Source: JACCZX01 sp963801035 (GTDB taxonomy: Bacteria; Pseudomonadota; Gammaproteobacteria; Burkholderiales; Burkholderiaceae_F). Taken from it: 64,000 nt of DNA. Positions within the stretch are counted from its first letter, which is position 1, and every line of letters begins with the position of its first letter. This document shows, in pieces, positions 26,593-36,406 of the stretch. Under the pieces are notes generated by a model. That model had not been told where the DNA came from. It searched no databases and saw only the letters and a list, made by a program, of their open reading frames with translations. Position numbers and translations under genes: made by a program. The DNA is taken from assembly GCA_963801035.1 (NCBI GenBank), contig CAWDDF010000007.1, positions 310,001 to 374,000 of the forward strand, given 5' to 3'.

Positions 26593-26734
26593 GGCTCAGC
26601 GTGGACCGCAAGCCGCTTCGGGCGGCACGTGAAGATACAATCCGGCAGTTTATCCGCGGCCATAGGCGCTGGTTTAGTTGAATACACCCGGACGTCGTGG
26701 CAAATGCAGCGGTTATCGGGAGTGAGGAGCCGTT

Positions 26735-27952
26735 TTGCCCCCCGTAGTAGTTGATTCGCGTCCCGTCGCGGTGCTCGTGCTGGCAGACGGAACGATCTTT
26801 CGTGGGCGATCGATCGGCGCTGCCGGCGAGACGCTCGGTGAGGTCGTTTTCAATACGGCTATGACCGGCTACCAGGAAATATTGACTGATCCGTCATACG
26901 CCGGGCAGATCGTTACGCTGACGTATCCGCATATCGGGAACACGGGTGTCAACGACGAAGACGTCGAGTCCGTGCGAGTGCACGCCGCGGGATTGGTGAT
27001 TCGCGATCTTCCGCTGCGGCCATCGAATTTTCGCGCGCAAAAAGATCTTGCGACCTATTTGAAAGAGCAGGGCGTTGTTGGTATCTCGGATATCGACACG
27101 CGCAAACTCACGCGAAAGTTGCGTGAAGGCGGCGCACAGGCGGGCTGCATCGTCGCTGGCGCAGAAGTAGGTCGCGACCTGGATCAGAAGGCCATTGAAC
27201 ATGCGCTGCAGCGCGCGCGTTCGTATGCGGGCATGGTGGGACAAGACCTGGCAAAGGTCGTCAGCGTCAAGCGCCCGTATCAGTGGAGCGAAGGAAGCTG
27301 GCAGCTCAGTCGCGACGACGGGACGCCTGGCTTTGTAGCGAGCGATTCGCATCGCTTCCACGTGGTCGCGTACGACTACGGAGTCAAGCAAAATATTCTG
27401 CGCTTGATGGCCGATCGCGGTTGCCGCATCTCGACCGTTCCTGCAAAAACCAGTGCGAGCGATGTACTAAAGCTGCAGCCTGACGGGGTCTTTCTCGCCA
27501 ACGGTCCCGGCGATCCGGAGCCTTGCGACTACGCGGTCGACGCAACGCGTGAATTCATCGCACGCAAAGTTCCTACGTTCGGGATTTGCCTGGGCCATCA
27601 AATACTCGGACTGGCGGTCGGCGCACGCACACTGAAGATGAAGTTCGGCCATCACGGTGCAAACCATCCGGTGCTCGACCTGGCGACGCGCAAGGTGTAC
27701 ATCACGAGTCAAAACCACGGCTTTGCGGTCGACGAGAAGACATTACCGGCAAATACTCGCATTACGCATGTATCGCTGTTCGACGGGTCGCTTCAGGGCT
27801 TCGAGCTGACCGACGCGCCCGCGTTCTGCTTTCAAGGTCACCCCGAAGCGAGTCCGGGTCCGCATGACATTTGCGATCTGTTCGACCGGTTCATCGAGCT
27901 GATGACGGCGCGCCGTCAACAGCTAAGCCTCGTTGAAAGCGTTTCTGCATGA
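26735..27952 (+). CDS. carA: Carbamoyl-phosphate synthase small subunit
   Basis: The glutamine amidotransferase subunit, 405 residues, that supplies ammonia for carbamoyl phosphate in pyrimidine and arginine synthesis. The N-terminal CPSase_sm_chain domain shows ADGTIFRGRSIG, FNTAMTGYQEILTDPSY and TRKLTRKLREGG. The class I amidotransferase domain has the catalytic Cys in FGICLGHQ and the His-Glu pair in FQGHPEASPG. The start is TTG 26735, just after the frame opens with a GAGGAG ribosome site. It is separated from carB by gmhA. Confidence 0.96.
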   Translation: MPPVVVDSRPVAVLVLADGTIFRGRSIGAAGETLGEVVFNTAMTGYQEILTDPSYAGQIVTLTYPHIGNTGVNDEDVESVRVHAAGLVIRDLPLRPSNFRAQKDLATYLKEQGVVGISDIDTRKLTRKLREGGAQAGCIVAGAEVGRDLDQKAIEHALQRARSYAGMVGQDLAKVVSVKRPYQWSEGSWQLSRDDGTPGFVASDSHRFHVVAYDYGVKQNILRLMADRGCRISTVPAKTSASDVLKLQPDGVFLANGPGDPEPCDYAVDATREFIARKVPTFGICLGHQILGLAVGARTLKMKFGHHGANHPVLDLATRKVYITSQNHGFAVDEKTLPANTRITHVSLFDGSLQGFELTDAPAFCFQGHPEASPGPHDICDLFDRFIELMTARRQQLSLVESVSA

Positions 27953-27997
27953 CGCGTCGACCTCGTAAAGACCACACTGAACGAAGCGCTGGAGGCG

Positions 27998-28540
27998 TTG
28001 CAGGCGCTGATCGGAAACCAAGCGATGCTGCAGCGTATTGCCGCTGCAGGCCAATTGCTCGCCGACACGTTTGCTGCCGGAGGCCGCGCATATTCGTGCG
28101 GCAATGGCGGTTCAATGTGTGATGCGATGCACTTCGCAGAGGAGCTGACCGGTCGGTTTCGCGATAACCGGCCGGGCTATGCAGCGCTTTCGATCAGCGA
28201 TGCCAGCCACTTGTCATGCGTCGGCAACGACTATGGCTACGACCAGGTTTTTGCACGCTTCATCGAGGCGCACGGCCGTAAGGGCGATGTGTTGCTTGCG
28301 ATCTCGACGAGCGGCACGAGCAAGAACGTATTGGCGGCAGTCGATGCCGCTCATCAGCGCGGAATGAAGGTGATTGGCATGACCGGGCGCGAGGGCACGC
28401 CGCTCGGAGAGACCGCAGACATCTCCATCGTCACGCGGGCAGGCAAATACGCCGATCGCGTGCAGGAACTGCACATCAAGGTCATTCACATTCTGATCGA
28501 GCTGGTCGAGCGCAGGCTCGCGCCGCAGAACTATCCGTAA
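27998..28540 (+). CDS. gmhA: Phosphoheptose (sedoheptulose 7-phosphate) isomerase
   Basis: A SIS-domain enzyme making D-glycero-D-manno-heptose 7-phosphate, first step of LPS core heptose synthesis. Diagnostic segments are SCGNGGSMCDAMHFAEELTG, DASHLSCVGNDYGY, LLAISTSGTSKNV and the C-terminal ADRVQELHIKVIHILIELVE. TTG 27998 is the best standard start, but the frame is open back to the carA stop and the sequence upstream (VDLVKTTLNEALEAL) resembles the missing N-terminal helix. An ATG overlapping the carA stop is one base out of frame, so a one-base error just after it is possible. DiaA is an alternative paralogue, less likely given the SCGNGGSMCDAMHF motif. Confidence 0.9.
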   Translation: MQALIGNQAMLQRIAAAGQLLADTFAAGGRAYSCGNGGSMCDAMHFAEELTGRFRDNRPGYAALSISDASHLSCVGNDYGYDQVFARFIEAHGRKGDVLLAISTSGTSKNVLAAVDAAHQRGMKVIGMTGREGTPLGETADISIVTRAGKYADRVQELHIKVIHILIELVERRLAPQNYP

Positions 28541-31500
28541 TGCCAAAGCGCGAAGACCTAAGAAGCATTCTGATCATTGGCGCAGGGCCCATTGTTATCG
28601 GCCAGGCCTGCGAGTTCGATTATTCCGGGGCGCAGGCCTGCAAGGCGCTGAAGGAAGAGGGCTACAAGGTCATTCTCGTCAATAGCAATCCGGCGACGAT
28701 CATGACCGATCCGGAAACGGCAGACGTCACTTACATCGAGCCGATTACGTGGCAAGTTGTAGAACGCATCATCGCTAAGGAGAGGCCTGATGCGATTTTG
28801 CCGACCATGGGCGGCCAGACCGCGCTTAACTGCGCGATGGATTTGTATAACAACGGCGTTTTGAACAGGTACGGCGTCGAATTGATCGGCGCTTCGCCGG
28901 ATGCCATCGAAAAGGCCGAAGACCGGCTGAAGTTCAAGGAGGCGATGACGCGTATTGGGCTTTCCTCGGCTCGATCGAGCATTGCCAAATCGCTGGCCGA
29001 GGCGATGACCGTGCACGAGACCCTCGGTTTCCCGGCGGTTATCCGACCCAGCTTCACTCTAGGCGGCACCGGCGGCGGAATCGCCTACAACATGGAGGAG
29101 TTTGTCGCGATCTGTCAGCGGGGTCTCGATCTGTCACCGACGCGTGAGCTGCTGATCGAGGAATCGCTGATCGGCTGGAAAGAGTTCGAGATGGAGGTCG
29201 TGCGTGACAAGGCCGACAACTGCATCATCGTGTGCTCGATTGAAAATCTCGATCCAATGGGCGTGCATACGGGGGATTCGATAACCGTCGCCCCGGCACA
29301 GACGCTCACCGACAAGGAATACCAGCTGATGCGCGACGCATCGATCGCGATTCTGCGCGAGATCGGCGTCGATACCGGCGGATCGAACGTCCAGTTTGCA
29401 ATCAATCCGAAGAATGGCCGGATGATCGTGATCGAGATGAACCCGCGCGTATCGCGCTCATCGGCGCTTGGCTTCGAAGGCGACTGGTTTTCCGATTGCG
29501 AAAGTGGCGGCCAAGCTGGCGGTCGGCTATACGCTCGACGAGCTGCGCAACGAGATCACCGGCGGCGCAACGCCAGCATCGTTCGAGCCGACGATCGACT
29601 ACGTGGTCACCAAAGTGCCACGCTTCGCGTTCGAAAAATTTCCTCAGGCCGACAATCATCTGACGACGCAGATGAAATCCGTCGGCGAAGTGATGGCGAT
29701 CGGCCGCACTTTTCAGGAGTCGTTTCAGAAAGCGCTGCGTGGTCTGGAGGTTGGAGCGGACGGCCTCGATGAACACTCGAGCGATCGCGATGAGATTGTC
29801 GAGGAAATCGGTGAGCCCGGGCCCGATCGCATCTGGTTCGTGGCCGACGCGTTTCGAATCGGCATGACACTCGACGAGGTGTTTGAAGAAACCGCCATCG
29901 ATCCATGGTTTCTGGCACAGATCGAGGAGCTGGTGCAGATCGAAGCCAGAGTGCGTGGGCGCGCGCTGACCGACCTGACGCCCGATGAACTGCGGTACCT
30001 GAAGCGCAAAGGATTCTCGGATCGCCGGCTGGCGAAGTTGCTGACTGCATCTGCTTCCGATGTGCGCGGCGCTCGTCTGCGGCATGGGATACGCCCGGTT
30101 TACAAGCGAGTCGACACGTGCGCCGCCGAGTTCGCGACCACGACGGCCTACATGTATTCGACTTACGAAGACGAATGCGAAGCTGAACCGACCGATCGCA
30201 AGAAAGTGATCGTGCTTGGCGGCGGCCCGAACCGGATCGGGCAAGGAATCGAATTTGATTATTGCTGCGTACACGCTGCGTTTGCACTGCGCGAACACGG
30301 GTTCGAGACGATCATGGTCAATTGCAACCCGGAGACTGTCTCGACCGATTACGACACGTCGGATCGCCTTTATTTCGAGCCGTTGACGCTCGAAGATGTG
30401 CTCGAGATCGTCGACAAGGAAAAGCCGCTCGGCGTCATCGTGCAGTACGGTGGACAAACGCCGCTAAAGCTTGCACGCGATCTCGAGGCCAATGGCGTTC
30501 CGATCATTGGCACCTCGCCCGATTCGATCGACATCGCGGAAGACCGCGAGCGCTTTCAGAAGCTGCTGCAGCAGCTCGGATTGAAGCAGCCTCCGAATCG
30601 AACTGCGCGAACCGAGGAAGAAGCGCTACGGCTCGCAGCGGAAATCGGTTACCCGCTGGTGGTGCGGCCGAGCTACGTACTCGGCGGTCGCGCAATGGAA
30701 ATCGTGCACGACGGTCGCGACCTCGAGCGCTACATGCGTGAAGCGGTCAAAGTCAGCAACGATTCGCCTGTATTGCTCGACCGCTTTCTCGATGATGCGA
30801 TCGAAGTCGACGTCGATTGCATCGCGGATGGTGAGCGCGTCCTGATCGGTGGCGTCATGGAACACATCGAACAGGCCGGAGTGCACTCGGGCGACTCGGC
30901 CTGCTCACTGCCGCCGTATTCTTTGTCGCCGGCCATGATCGACGAGCTGAAGCGCCAGACCGAGCAGATGGCGCGAGCGTTGAACGTCGTCGGTCTGATG
31001 AATGTTCAGTTCGCCCTTCAGACGCGAGACGGCGAAACAGCGGTTTACGTGCTCGAAGTCAATCCGCGCGCGTCGCGCACCGTGCCCTTCGTATCGAAGG
31101 CGACCGGCAAACAACTGGCCAAGATCGCAGCGCTGGTGATGGTTGGCATCACGCTCGAGCAACAAGGCGAGACGCGCGAAGTCGTGCCGCCGTATTACTC
31201 GATCAAGGAATCGGTTTTTCCGTTCGCGAAGTTTCCCGGTGTCGACCCCTTGCTAGGTCCTGAAATGCGCTCGACCGGAGAGGTCATGGGCGTTGGCGAA
31301 ACGTTCGGTGAGGCGTTATTCAAATCGCAGTTGGGTGCCGGATCCACGCTGCCGGAATCGGGGACTGTATTTCTCAGCGTGATGGACCAGGACAAGCCCA
31401 AGGCGATTGCGGTCGCGCGGTTGTTGCATGACAAGGGTTATCAATTGGTGGCGACCCGCGGGACCGCGCAGGCGATCGAAGCGGCTGGCATTCCGGTTGC

Positions 31501-31771
31501 CACCGTCAATAAAGTAAAAGACGGGCGGCCGCACGTCGTCGACCTGCTCAAGAACGGCGACATTGACCTCGTTATCACCACCGTCAGTGAAGTGCGTAGC
31601 CAGATTACCGATTCACGCTCGATCCGCACCACGGCACTCGCGCAGCGTGTGACGTACTACACGACGATGGCCGGTGGTCGCGCCGCGATCGAGGGGCTGC
31701 AGCAGTTCGACCGTCTCAAGGTGTACGACCTGCAGTCGTTGCATGGACGCTTGAACACTCTTCCTAACTGA
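28540..31771 (+). CDS. carB: Carbamoyl-phosphate synthase large subunit, one frameshift
   Basis: The synthetase subunit that makes carbamoyl phosphate from bicarbonate, ammonia and two ATP. Both ATP-grasp halves are present: the first with IGAGPIVIGQACEFDYSG, PTMGGQTALN and VIEMNPRVSRSSAL, the second with LGGGPNRIGQGIEFDYCC, VQYGGQTPLK and VLEVNPRASRTVPF. The C-terminal MGS-like allosteric domain follows (AVARLLHDKGYQLVATRGTA). A +1 shift at about 29470 (an extra T in gcgcttggc) breaks the first half at ALASKATGFPIAK. Repaired length is about 1076 residues, the family norm. The ATG overlaps the gmhA stop by one base (TAATG). Confidence 0.95.
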
Positions 31772-31777
31772 GACCCA

Positions 31778-32254
31778 ATGCGATCAATACCCATTACGGC
31801 GCGCGGCGCCGAAAAACTCAGGGCCGAACTGCAACGGCTGCGTGGTGTCGATCGGCCGTCAATCATTCAGGCGATCAAAGACGCGCGCGAAAAGGGTGAT
31901 CTGACCGAAAACGCCGAATACGAAGCTGCGCGCGAGCGGCAGGGATTTGTCGAGGGCCGCATCCAGGAGCTCGAAGGCAAGCTGTCAGCGCTTCAGATCA
32001 TCGATCCTAAGACGGTTGACGCAGCGGGACGCGTCGTGTTCGGCGCCACGGTCCAGCTCGAGGACCAGAGCTCGGGCGATCACGTCACGTATCAGATCGT
32101 CGGTGACGACGAGGCCGACATCAAAGCGGGCTTGATCTCGGTATCAAGCCCGATCGCACGAGCGCTGATCGGCAAAAGCGAAGGTGACATTGCAACAGTG
32201 ATCGCGCCCGCCGGCGAGCGTGAATACGCGATCGTCTCGGTTTCGTATAGCTAG
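31778..32254 (+). CDS. greA: Transcription elongation factor GreA
   Basis: A 158-residue Gre factor that stimulates transcript cleavage by backtracked RNA polymerase. The coiled coil has the acidic tip in AREKGDLTENAEYEAARERQ (two acidic catalytic residues at the loop), and the C-terminal FKBP-like domain shows FGATVQLED and ISVSSPIARALIGKSEGD. It starts 6 bases after the carB stop, as in the conserved carB-greA pairing. Confidence 0.96.
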   Translation: MRSIPITARGAEKLRAELQRLRGVDRPSIIQAIKDAREKGDLTENAEYEAARERQGFVEGRIQELEGKLSALQIIDPKTVDAAGRVVFGATVQLEDQSSGDHVTYQIVGDDEADIKAGLISVSSPIARALIGKSEGDIATVIAPAGEREYAIVSVSYS

Positions 32255-32285
32255 TTTCAAAGCAACGCTGCGGTGAAGTGCGCGA

Positions 32286-32657
32286 TTACCTGTTAATTAC
32301 GCGCCTATTTTTCGACCTCGAACGCCGTTCGTCTGTCCGCTGATTCATTGGCGCGTCGGGCTCCTGCTTTTCTTCGCTTTCAGGCTGAGGTCTGAACAGC
32401 ACAATGACCTTGCCGATTGATTGAACGTTCGCAGCCGATAGTTTTTCCGCGACATCGGCTGCAATTTGGGTGCGTTCACTGCGGTCATCGCTTGGAACTT
32501 TGACCTTGATCAGTGCGTGAGCTGCCAAAGCACGATCGATTTCACGCAACACCTTGTCGGTAAGGCCCGCCGAGCCAAGAAGCACCACGGGTCGCAGGCT
32601 GTGCGCGCGACCTTTCAAGGCCTGGCGTTGCGCGGAAGTAAGTATCAATTCAGGCAT
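32286..32657 (-). CDS. yhbY: YhbY family RNA-binding (CRM domain) protein
   Basis: A ribosome-assembly-associated RNA-binding protein of 123 residues. The CRM fold is seen as LTSAQRQALKGRAHSLRPV, VLLGSAGLTDKVLREIDRAL, LIKVKV and GKVIVLFR. The C-terminus has a charged tail of about 30 residues (EEKQEPDAPMNQRTDERRSRSK). ATG 32657 gives the normal N-terminus MPELILTSAQR; the frame is open further upstream but without homology. In related genomes yhbY is usually back to back with rlmE; here the pilus operon lies between them. Confidence 0.93.
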   Translation of the reverse strand: MPELILTSAQRQALKGRAHSLRPVVLLGSAGLTDKVLREIDRALAAHALIKVKVPSDDRSERTQIAADVAEKLSAANVQSIGKVIVLFRPQPESEEKQEPDAPMNQRTDERRSRSKNRRVINR

Positions 32658-32848
32658 TCGCTTTGACCAAGGTTGCAACGTCGTATTTCGCAGGTCGTTG
32701 GAGCATTGGATTTCGAAATTTGTCCCCTTTTTTGGGCACCGGCGGTGGGACGCAAACCGCTCGTCGGCCTTGCCGGATCGTACATCCCGGGCATTCAAGA
32801 ACCGCTGTGGGGCGTCGTTACCAACTTGTGCACAGGAGCGCGTTTGCC

Positions 32849-33274
32849 ATGAAAAAACGAGAAATAGCCGGCTTTACGCTGATCGAGGCAATGGTCCTCG
32901 TCGCGGTGCTCGGCATTCTCGCGGCGATTGGCATTCCGAATTATTCGCGCTACGTGACGCGAGGCCATCTGGTCGACGCGGGCAATGTGCTCGCCGAGTA
33001 TCGCGTCCGCATGGAACAGTTCTACAAGGACAACAGCACCTACTCGAAAGCGGGTGCATGCGGCCAGGCCACGCCGACCAATCTCGATAGCTTCGCGATT
33101 AGCTGCGTGGTCGCCAACGGTGGTCAGGCCTTCACCGCCACCGCAACTGGCGCTGGAAACACTGCGGGGTTTGTCTACACCATCGATCACGCGAACGTAC
33201 GCGCGACGGCGGCCATCCCTTCGCATTGGGGCTCATTGACGCGTGACGCACGTAATACATGGGTGACGCGATGA
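32849..33274 (+). CDS. pilE: Type IV pilin (PilE-like)
   Basis: A 141-residue type IV pilin or pilin-like protein. A short basic leader MKKREIAG precedes the prepilin peptidase site G|FTLIEAM, with the conserved Glu5 and a hydrophobic helix VLVAVLGILAAIGIPNYSRY. A Cys pair in the C-terminal half (ACGQA and ISCVV) could form the D-region disulfide. An AGGAG ribosome site precedes the ATG. It opens the pilus operon and its stop overlaps the next pilin start (ATGA). Confidence 0.9.
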   Translation: MKKREIAGFTLIEAMVLVAVLGILAAIGIPNYSRYVTRGHLVDAGNVLAEYRVRMEQFYKDNSTYSKAGACGQATPTNLDSFAISCVVANGGQAFTATATGAGNTAGFVYTIDHANVRATAAIPSHWGSLTRDARNTWVTR

Positions 33275-33697
33275 CACGTAGGCAACAGCGAAACCCATCA
33301 TCGCGCGGCTTCACGCTGATCGAGGTCGCCGTCGATCATGGCGGTCGCTGCGATCCTGGCTGCGGTTGCGATTCCTAATTACAGCGAATATGTGATGCGC
33401 TCGCATCGTTCCGCGGTGCAATCCTTCATCAGCGATGCCGCCAGCCGGCAGGCGCAATTCTTCCTCGATCGTCGTAGGTATGCGACTACGGTGGCCGTCG
33501 ATCCGAACGGTCTAAACATGACCGCGCCGGCCGACGTAACGGCTCGATACACAGTCGCTATCGCCGTAGTCGCGGGCCCGCCCGCAGGGTTTCTAGTTTC
33601 AGCGACTCCGATCGGTACGCAGGCAACCGACCGCTGCGGACTGTTAACGATTGATCAGGCGGGCAATCGCACCGCCGTTGGAACTCGCTGCTGGTAA
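33271..33697 (+). CDS. Second type IV pilin-like protein, one frameshift
   Basis: A PilE-like pilin of about 141 residues. The ATG at 33271 (overlapping the previous stop) gives MTRRQQRNPSSRGFTLIEVAV, then a +1 shift at about 33333 (an extra G in gtcgatcatgg) leads to IMAVAAILAAVAIPNYSEYVMRSH. Removing the G restores a complete prepilin N-terminus with Glu5. The C-terminal region has the paired cysteines TDRCGLL and GTRCW. Tandem pilE-like genes at the start of minor-pilin operons may encode alternative subunits. Confidence 0.85.
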
Positions 33698-34187
33698 ATG
33701 ATGAATACCTCAACCCAACGCACCCGGAATCTTGTCTCAGCGAGGCTTCACGCTGATCGAGGCAATGGTCGTCATCTCGATCATGGCCATTCTCGCCGGC
33801 ACCAGCGTGTCGAGCTTCGTTTGGCTGAATCAGTCGACACAGATTCGCGGCGCCACGTTCGACCTGATTGCCGATTTGGACTTCGCACGCAGCGAAGCAG
33901 TCAAGCGCAACGCTAACGTCGTTGTAGCGCCTCGCAACGGCGACTGGGTTAATGGCTGGACGATTACCTTCGGCGCAAACGTGCTGCGCGCACGTGATGC
34001 TGTCGGAGCAGCAGTCGGTTTCGCCGCTGCACCTGCAACCCTGACGTTCGATGGCGGCGGTCGCGCTTCGTTGGCAACGGTCGGCAACTTTCAAATCTGT
34101 CCGCCTAGCGGCGGAAGTAGCACAGGGCGAACCGTTCGCCTCGATCCATCGGGCCTGTCGCGCTCAGCCAAGACAACCTGTTCATGA
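33698..34187 (+). CDS. fimT: Minor pilin FimT/GspH-like, one frameshift
   Basis: A pseudopilin of about 162 residues. Starting at ATG 33698 or 33701 (MNTSTQRTRN), a +1 shift at about 33733 (an extra T in aatcttgtct) joins to LSQRGFTLIEAMVVISIMAILAG, a standard prepilin N-terminus. The body matches the GspH/FimT pattern: FDLIADLDFARSEAVKRNANVVV followed by WVNGWTITFG. FimT-type proteins of naturally competent bacteria bind DNA, but that is not shown here. The stop overlaps the pilV start. Confidence 0.86.
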
Positions 34188-34798
34188 CGAGACGCGAAAT
34201 GAAAACCGCTACGAGATTTGCCGGTTTTGCCCTAGTCGAGTCGATGGTGACTGTCGTTGTGGTTGCGTTTGGCCTGCTTGGTGTCGCGGGACTTGTTTCG
34301 CGCTCATTCGTCACCGAAGTGGAAGCAATGCAACGCGCGCAAGCGGCGATGCTGATGCAGGACATGGTGACGCGCATTGAGGGCAACCGAGGCAATGCTG
34401 CTGCATACGTGACTGGTGACAGTGGGATCACCGGGTACGTCTCCACGACGGTAGCGGGCGTAACGACTTATAGCTTCGCGAGCTGTAATCCCGCCGCACC
34501 CATGGTCGATCAGGACCGCTGCGCGTGGGGACAACTGCTGGCAGGTGGCAACGAACGAATCGACAACGCCAACGCCGGCGTATTGGTTGGGGCGATGGGC
34601 TGCGTATATGAGATTGATGCGTTCAATCGCATTTACGCGGTCGCGATTGCCTGGCAGGGCGCCAGCCCCGGCGCTGCACCGATCGTAGACAACAACTTCG
34701 CACCCGCAGGCTGCGGCCGCGATCAATTCGGCAACGAAAACCAGCGCCGGCTAATGACTACGCTGCTTCGTATCGGTACGTTGAATCCCGGTCCGTAA
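34184..34798 (+). CDS. pilV: Minor pilin PilV
   Basis: A 204-residue minor pilin. The leader is followed by GFALVESMVTVVVVAFGLLGVAG, in which FALVE is the PilV-like variant of the prepilin site, and then by an amphipathic helix AMQRAQAAMLMQDMVTRIEGNR typical of PilV. Several cysteines (ASCNP, DRCAWG, GCVYE, AGCGRD) may form disulfides. PilV primes pilus assembly with PilW, PilX and FimT. The pilW ATG follows the TAA stop directly. Confidence 0.88.
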   Translation: MTRREMKTATRFAGFALVESMVTVVVVAFGLLGVAGLVSRSFVTEVEAMQRAQAAMLMQDMVTRIEGNRGNAAAYVTGDSGITGYVSTTVAGVTTYSFASCNPAAPMVDQDRCAWGQLLAGGNERIDNANAGVLVGAMGCVYEIDAFNRIYAVAIAWQGASPGAAPIVDNNFAPAGCGRDQFGNENQRRLMTTLLRIGTLNPGP

Positions 34799-35827
34799 AT
34801 GCGACCGATTGCGGTGATGCCGCGCCGAAGAGACAGTGGGTTTTCGCTGATCGAGTTGATGATCGGCGTGACGATCGGGCTCGTTCTTTTGACAGTCCTT
34901 GCAACAGTGTTCGATCGCACGTCGGGTGGACGATCCGATCTGGACCGTGTCTCGCGCCTTATCGAAAACAGTCGGTTCGCAGTGGACGTGATCGGTGACG
35001 ATATGCGCCATGCCGGCTTTTATGGCACGTTTCTGCCGCCATCCGACACGATATTTACAGATACGTCGCCGTGCGCGTGGAACGTCGCCGACATCGCCAC
35101 TCTCGGGTGGCAGCCGACAGCGGTGCCACCGCGCTTCCCCGCGCAATTAATTGGCTGGGATGACCCCGCCGCCGGGGATCTTGCACTGGGTTGCCTGCCC
35201 AATCGGTTGCCGGGCACTGATGTCGTGGTCGTGCGCCGTGTCAGCGCCGACGCCGTCGCTCCGGCAGCGGTCGATGTCCTCAATATCTACGTTCAGGCGT
35301 CGCAGTGCATCAACGATGTCCCTTCCCTCAAGGTTTCCAACCTGGCAGCACAGTTCAACATGCGGACCGCCGCTTGCGATCCCGCAAATCTTGCGCAGAT
35401 ACGCCGCTACTTTGTGCGCGGGTATTACGTGGCCGGTTGCAACGAATGTGCTCCATCGGACGGCATTCCGACGCTGAAGCGAATTGAAATTATCGACAAC
35501 GCAGTACGCGTCGTTTCGCTTGCCGAAGGCGTCGTGAACATGCAAATCGAATACGCGTTCGATACCAACGACGACGGTTCGCCAGAACAATTTCTGACTT
35601 CGACGACCGTCGGTGTAGCGCCAACTTCTTTCTGGTCGAACGTCGTAGCCGTTCGATTGCATATGTTGATGCGAAGCACCGAATCCGGCCACGCTGCAAC
35701 GACTTCGCCGGGCGTCTATGACCTCGGGCCTGGTCATAACGCGGAAACATGTCCCGTCGGGTTCAAGTGCCGTCTGGCAACCACGACGATGCGCCTAAAT
35801 AACATCGCCGGACGCCGGGAGAACTGA
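34799..35827 (+). CDS. pilW: Minor pilin PilW
   Basis: A 342-residue protein, the usual large size of PilW. It has the prepilin site SGFSLIELMIGVTIGLVLLTVL and the diagnostic sequel VSRLIENSRFAVDVIGDDMRHAGFYG spread over residues about 58-84. The rest is a cysteine-containing beta-rich domain. PilW works in the pilus-tip priming complex with PilV, PilX and PilY1. Confidence 0.9.
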   Translation: MRPIAVMPRRRDSGFSLIELMIGVTIGLVLLTVLATVFDRTSGGRSDLDRVSRLIENSRFAVDVIGDDMRHAGFYGTFLPPSDTIFTDTSPCAWNVADIATLGWQPTAVPPRFPAQLIGWDDPAAGDLALGCLPNRLPGTDVVVVRRVSADAVAPAAVDVLNIYVQASQCINDVPSLKVSNLAAQFNMRTAACDPANLAQIRRYFVRGYYVAGCNECAPSDGIPTLKRIEIIDNAVRVVSLAEGVVNMQIEYAFDTNDDGSPEQFLTSTTVGVAPTSFWSNVVAVRLHMLMRSTESGHAATTSPGVYDLGPGHNAETCPVGFKCRLATTTMRLNNIAGRREN

Positions 35828-35828
35828 G

Positions 35829-36399
35829 ATGTTGCGCGTACTTCCCGACAAAGGTTCGCAGAGCGGCTCGGCGCTCGTTATCTCAATATTTTTTCTGTTA
35901 CTACTGGCAACGCTGGCGTTGACTGGTCTGCGCGCAAGCACCACCAATGTGCAGATCGTTGGAAACATGCAGGCGCGGCAGGAAGTCACCGCTGCTGCGC
36001 AAATGCTGCTCGAGCAAACTGTCAGCACCGATGAGTTTGTGACCAATCGGCATGGTGTGTTTGACGCGGCGCGCGTAGACAACCGATTACAACGGCGACG
36101 GCGAGCCTGATGCGGTTGCCGTACTCGCAGAACTGCCGGTATGCCTAAGGGCTCGTTCGGTAGCGTTGGCGGACCTCGACCCTTCCAATCCGCAGGATGC
36201 ACCTTGCTTCGCAAGTGCAGCCTTGACCAATCCAGGACTGCTGCCCGGTAGTGGTGGGCCTGCCGGGTCACTTTGCGCGGACACCGAATGGCTTTTAAGG
36301 GCATCCGCAACCGACGCGCGTACCGGCGCCGCGATTACGTTGAACCAAGGCGTGACGGTACGTGCCGCCGTCATTGGACTGAACAATGTTTGCAACTGA
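35829..36399 (+). CDS. pilX: Minor pilin PilX, one frameshift
   Basis: A PilX-like protein of about 189 residues. The N-terminus QSGSALVISIFFLLLLATLALTG lacks the FTLIE site, as usual for PilX, and is followed by NVQIVGNMQARQEVTAAAQ. A +1 shift at about 36081 (an extra A in gacaaccga) separates it from DYNGDGEPDAVAVLAELPVCLR and the C-terminal part ending GLNNVCN. The repaired DxDxNGDGExD-type stretch looks like a possible calcium loop. The stop overlaps the upstream pilY1 ATG at 36386. Confidence 0.82.
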
Positions 36400-36406
36400 G
36401 AACGCC

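Noticed and set aside
29460..29475. Programmed frameshift in carB or pstS
   Set aside because: No slippery heptamer with downstream structure. The same kind of +1 shift occurs in many unrelated genes, so sequence error is simpler.
29402..30457. Antisense frame of about 350 codons across carB
   Set aside because: Lies entirely over conserved carB ATP-grasp sequence; no homology or ribosome site.
32735..32760. Sigma-54 promoter upstream of pilE (tgggcaccggcggtgg)
   Set aside because: The -24-like GG is present, but the GC at the required 10-base distance is missing.
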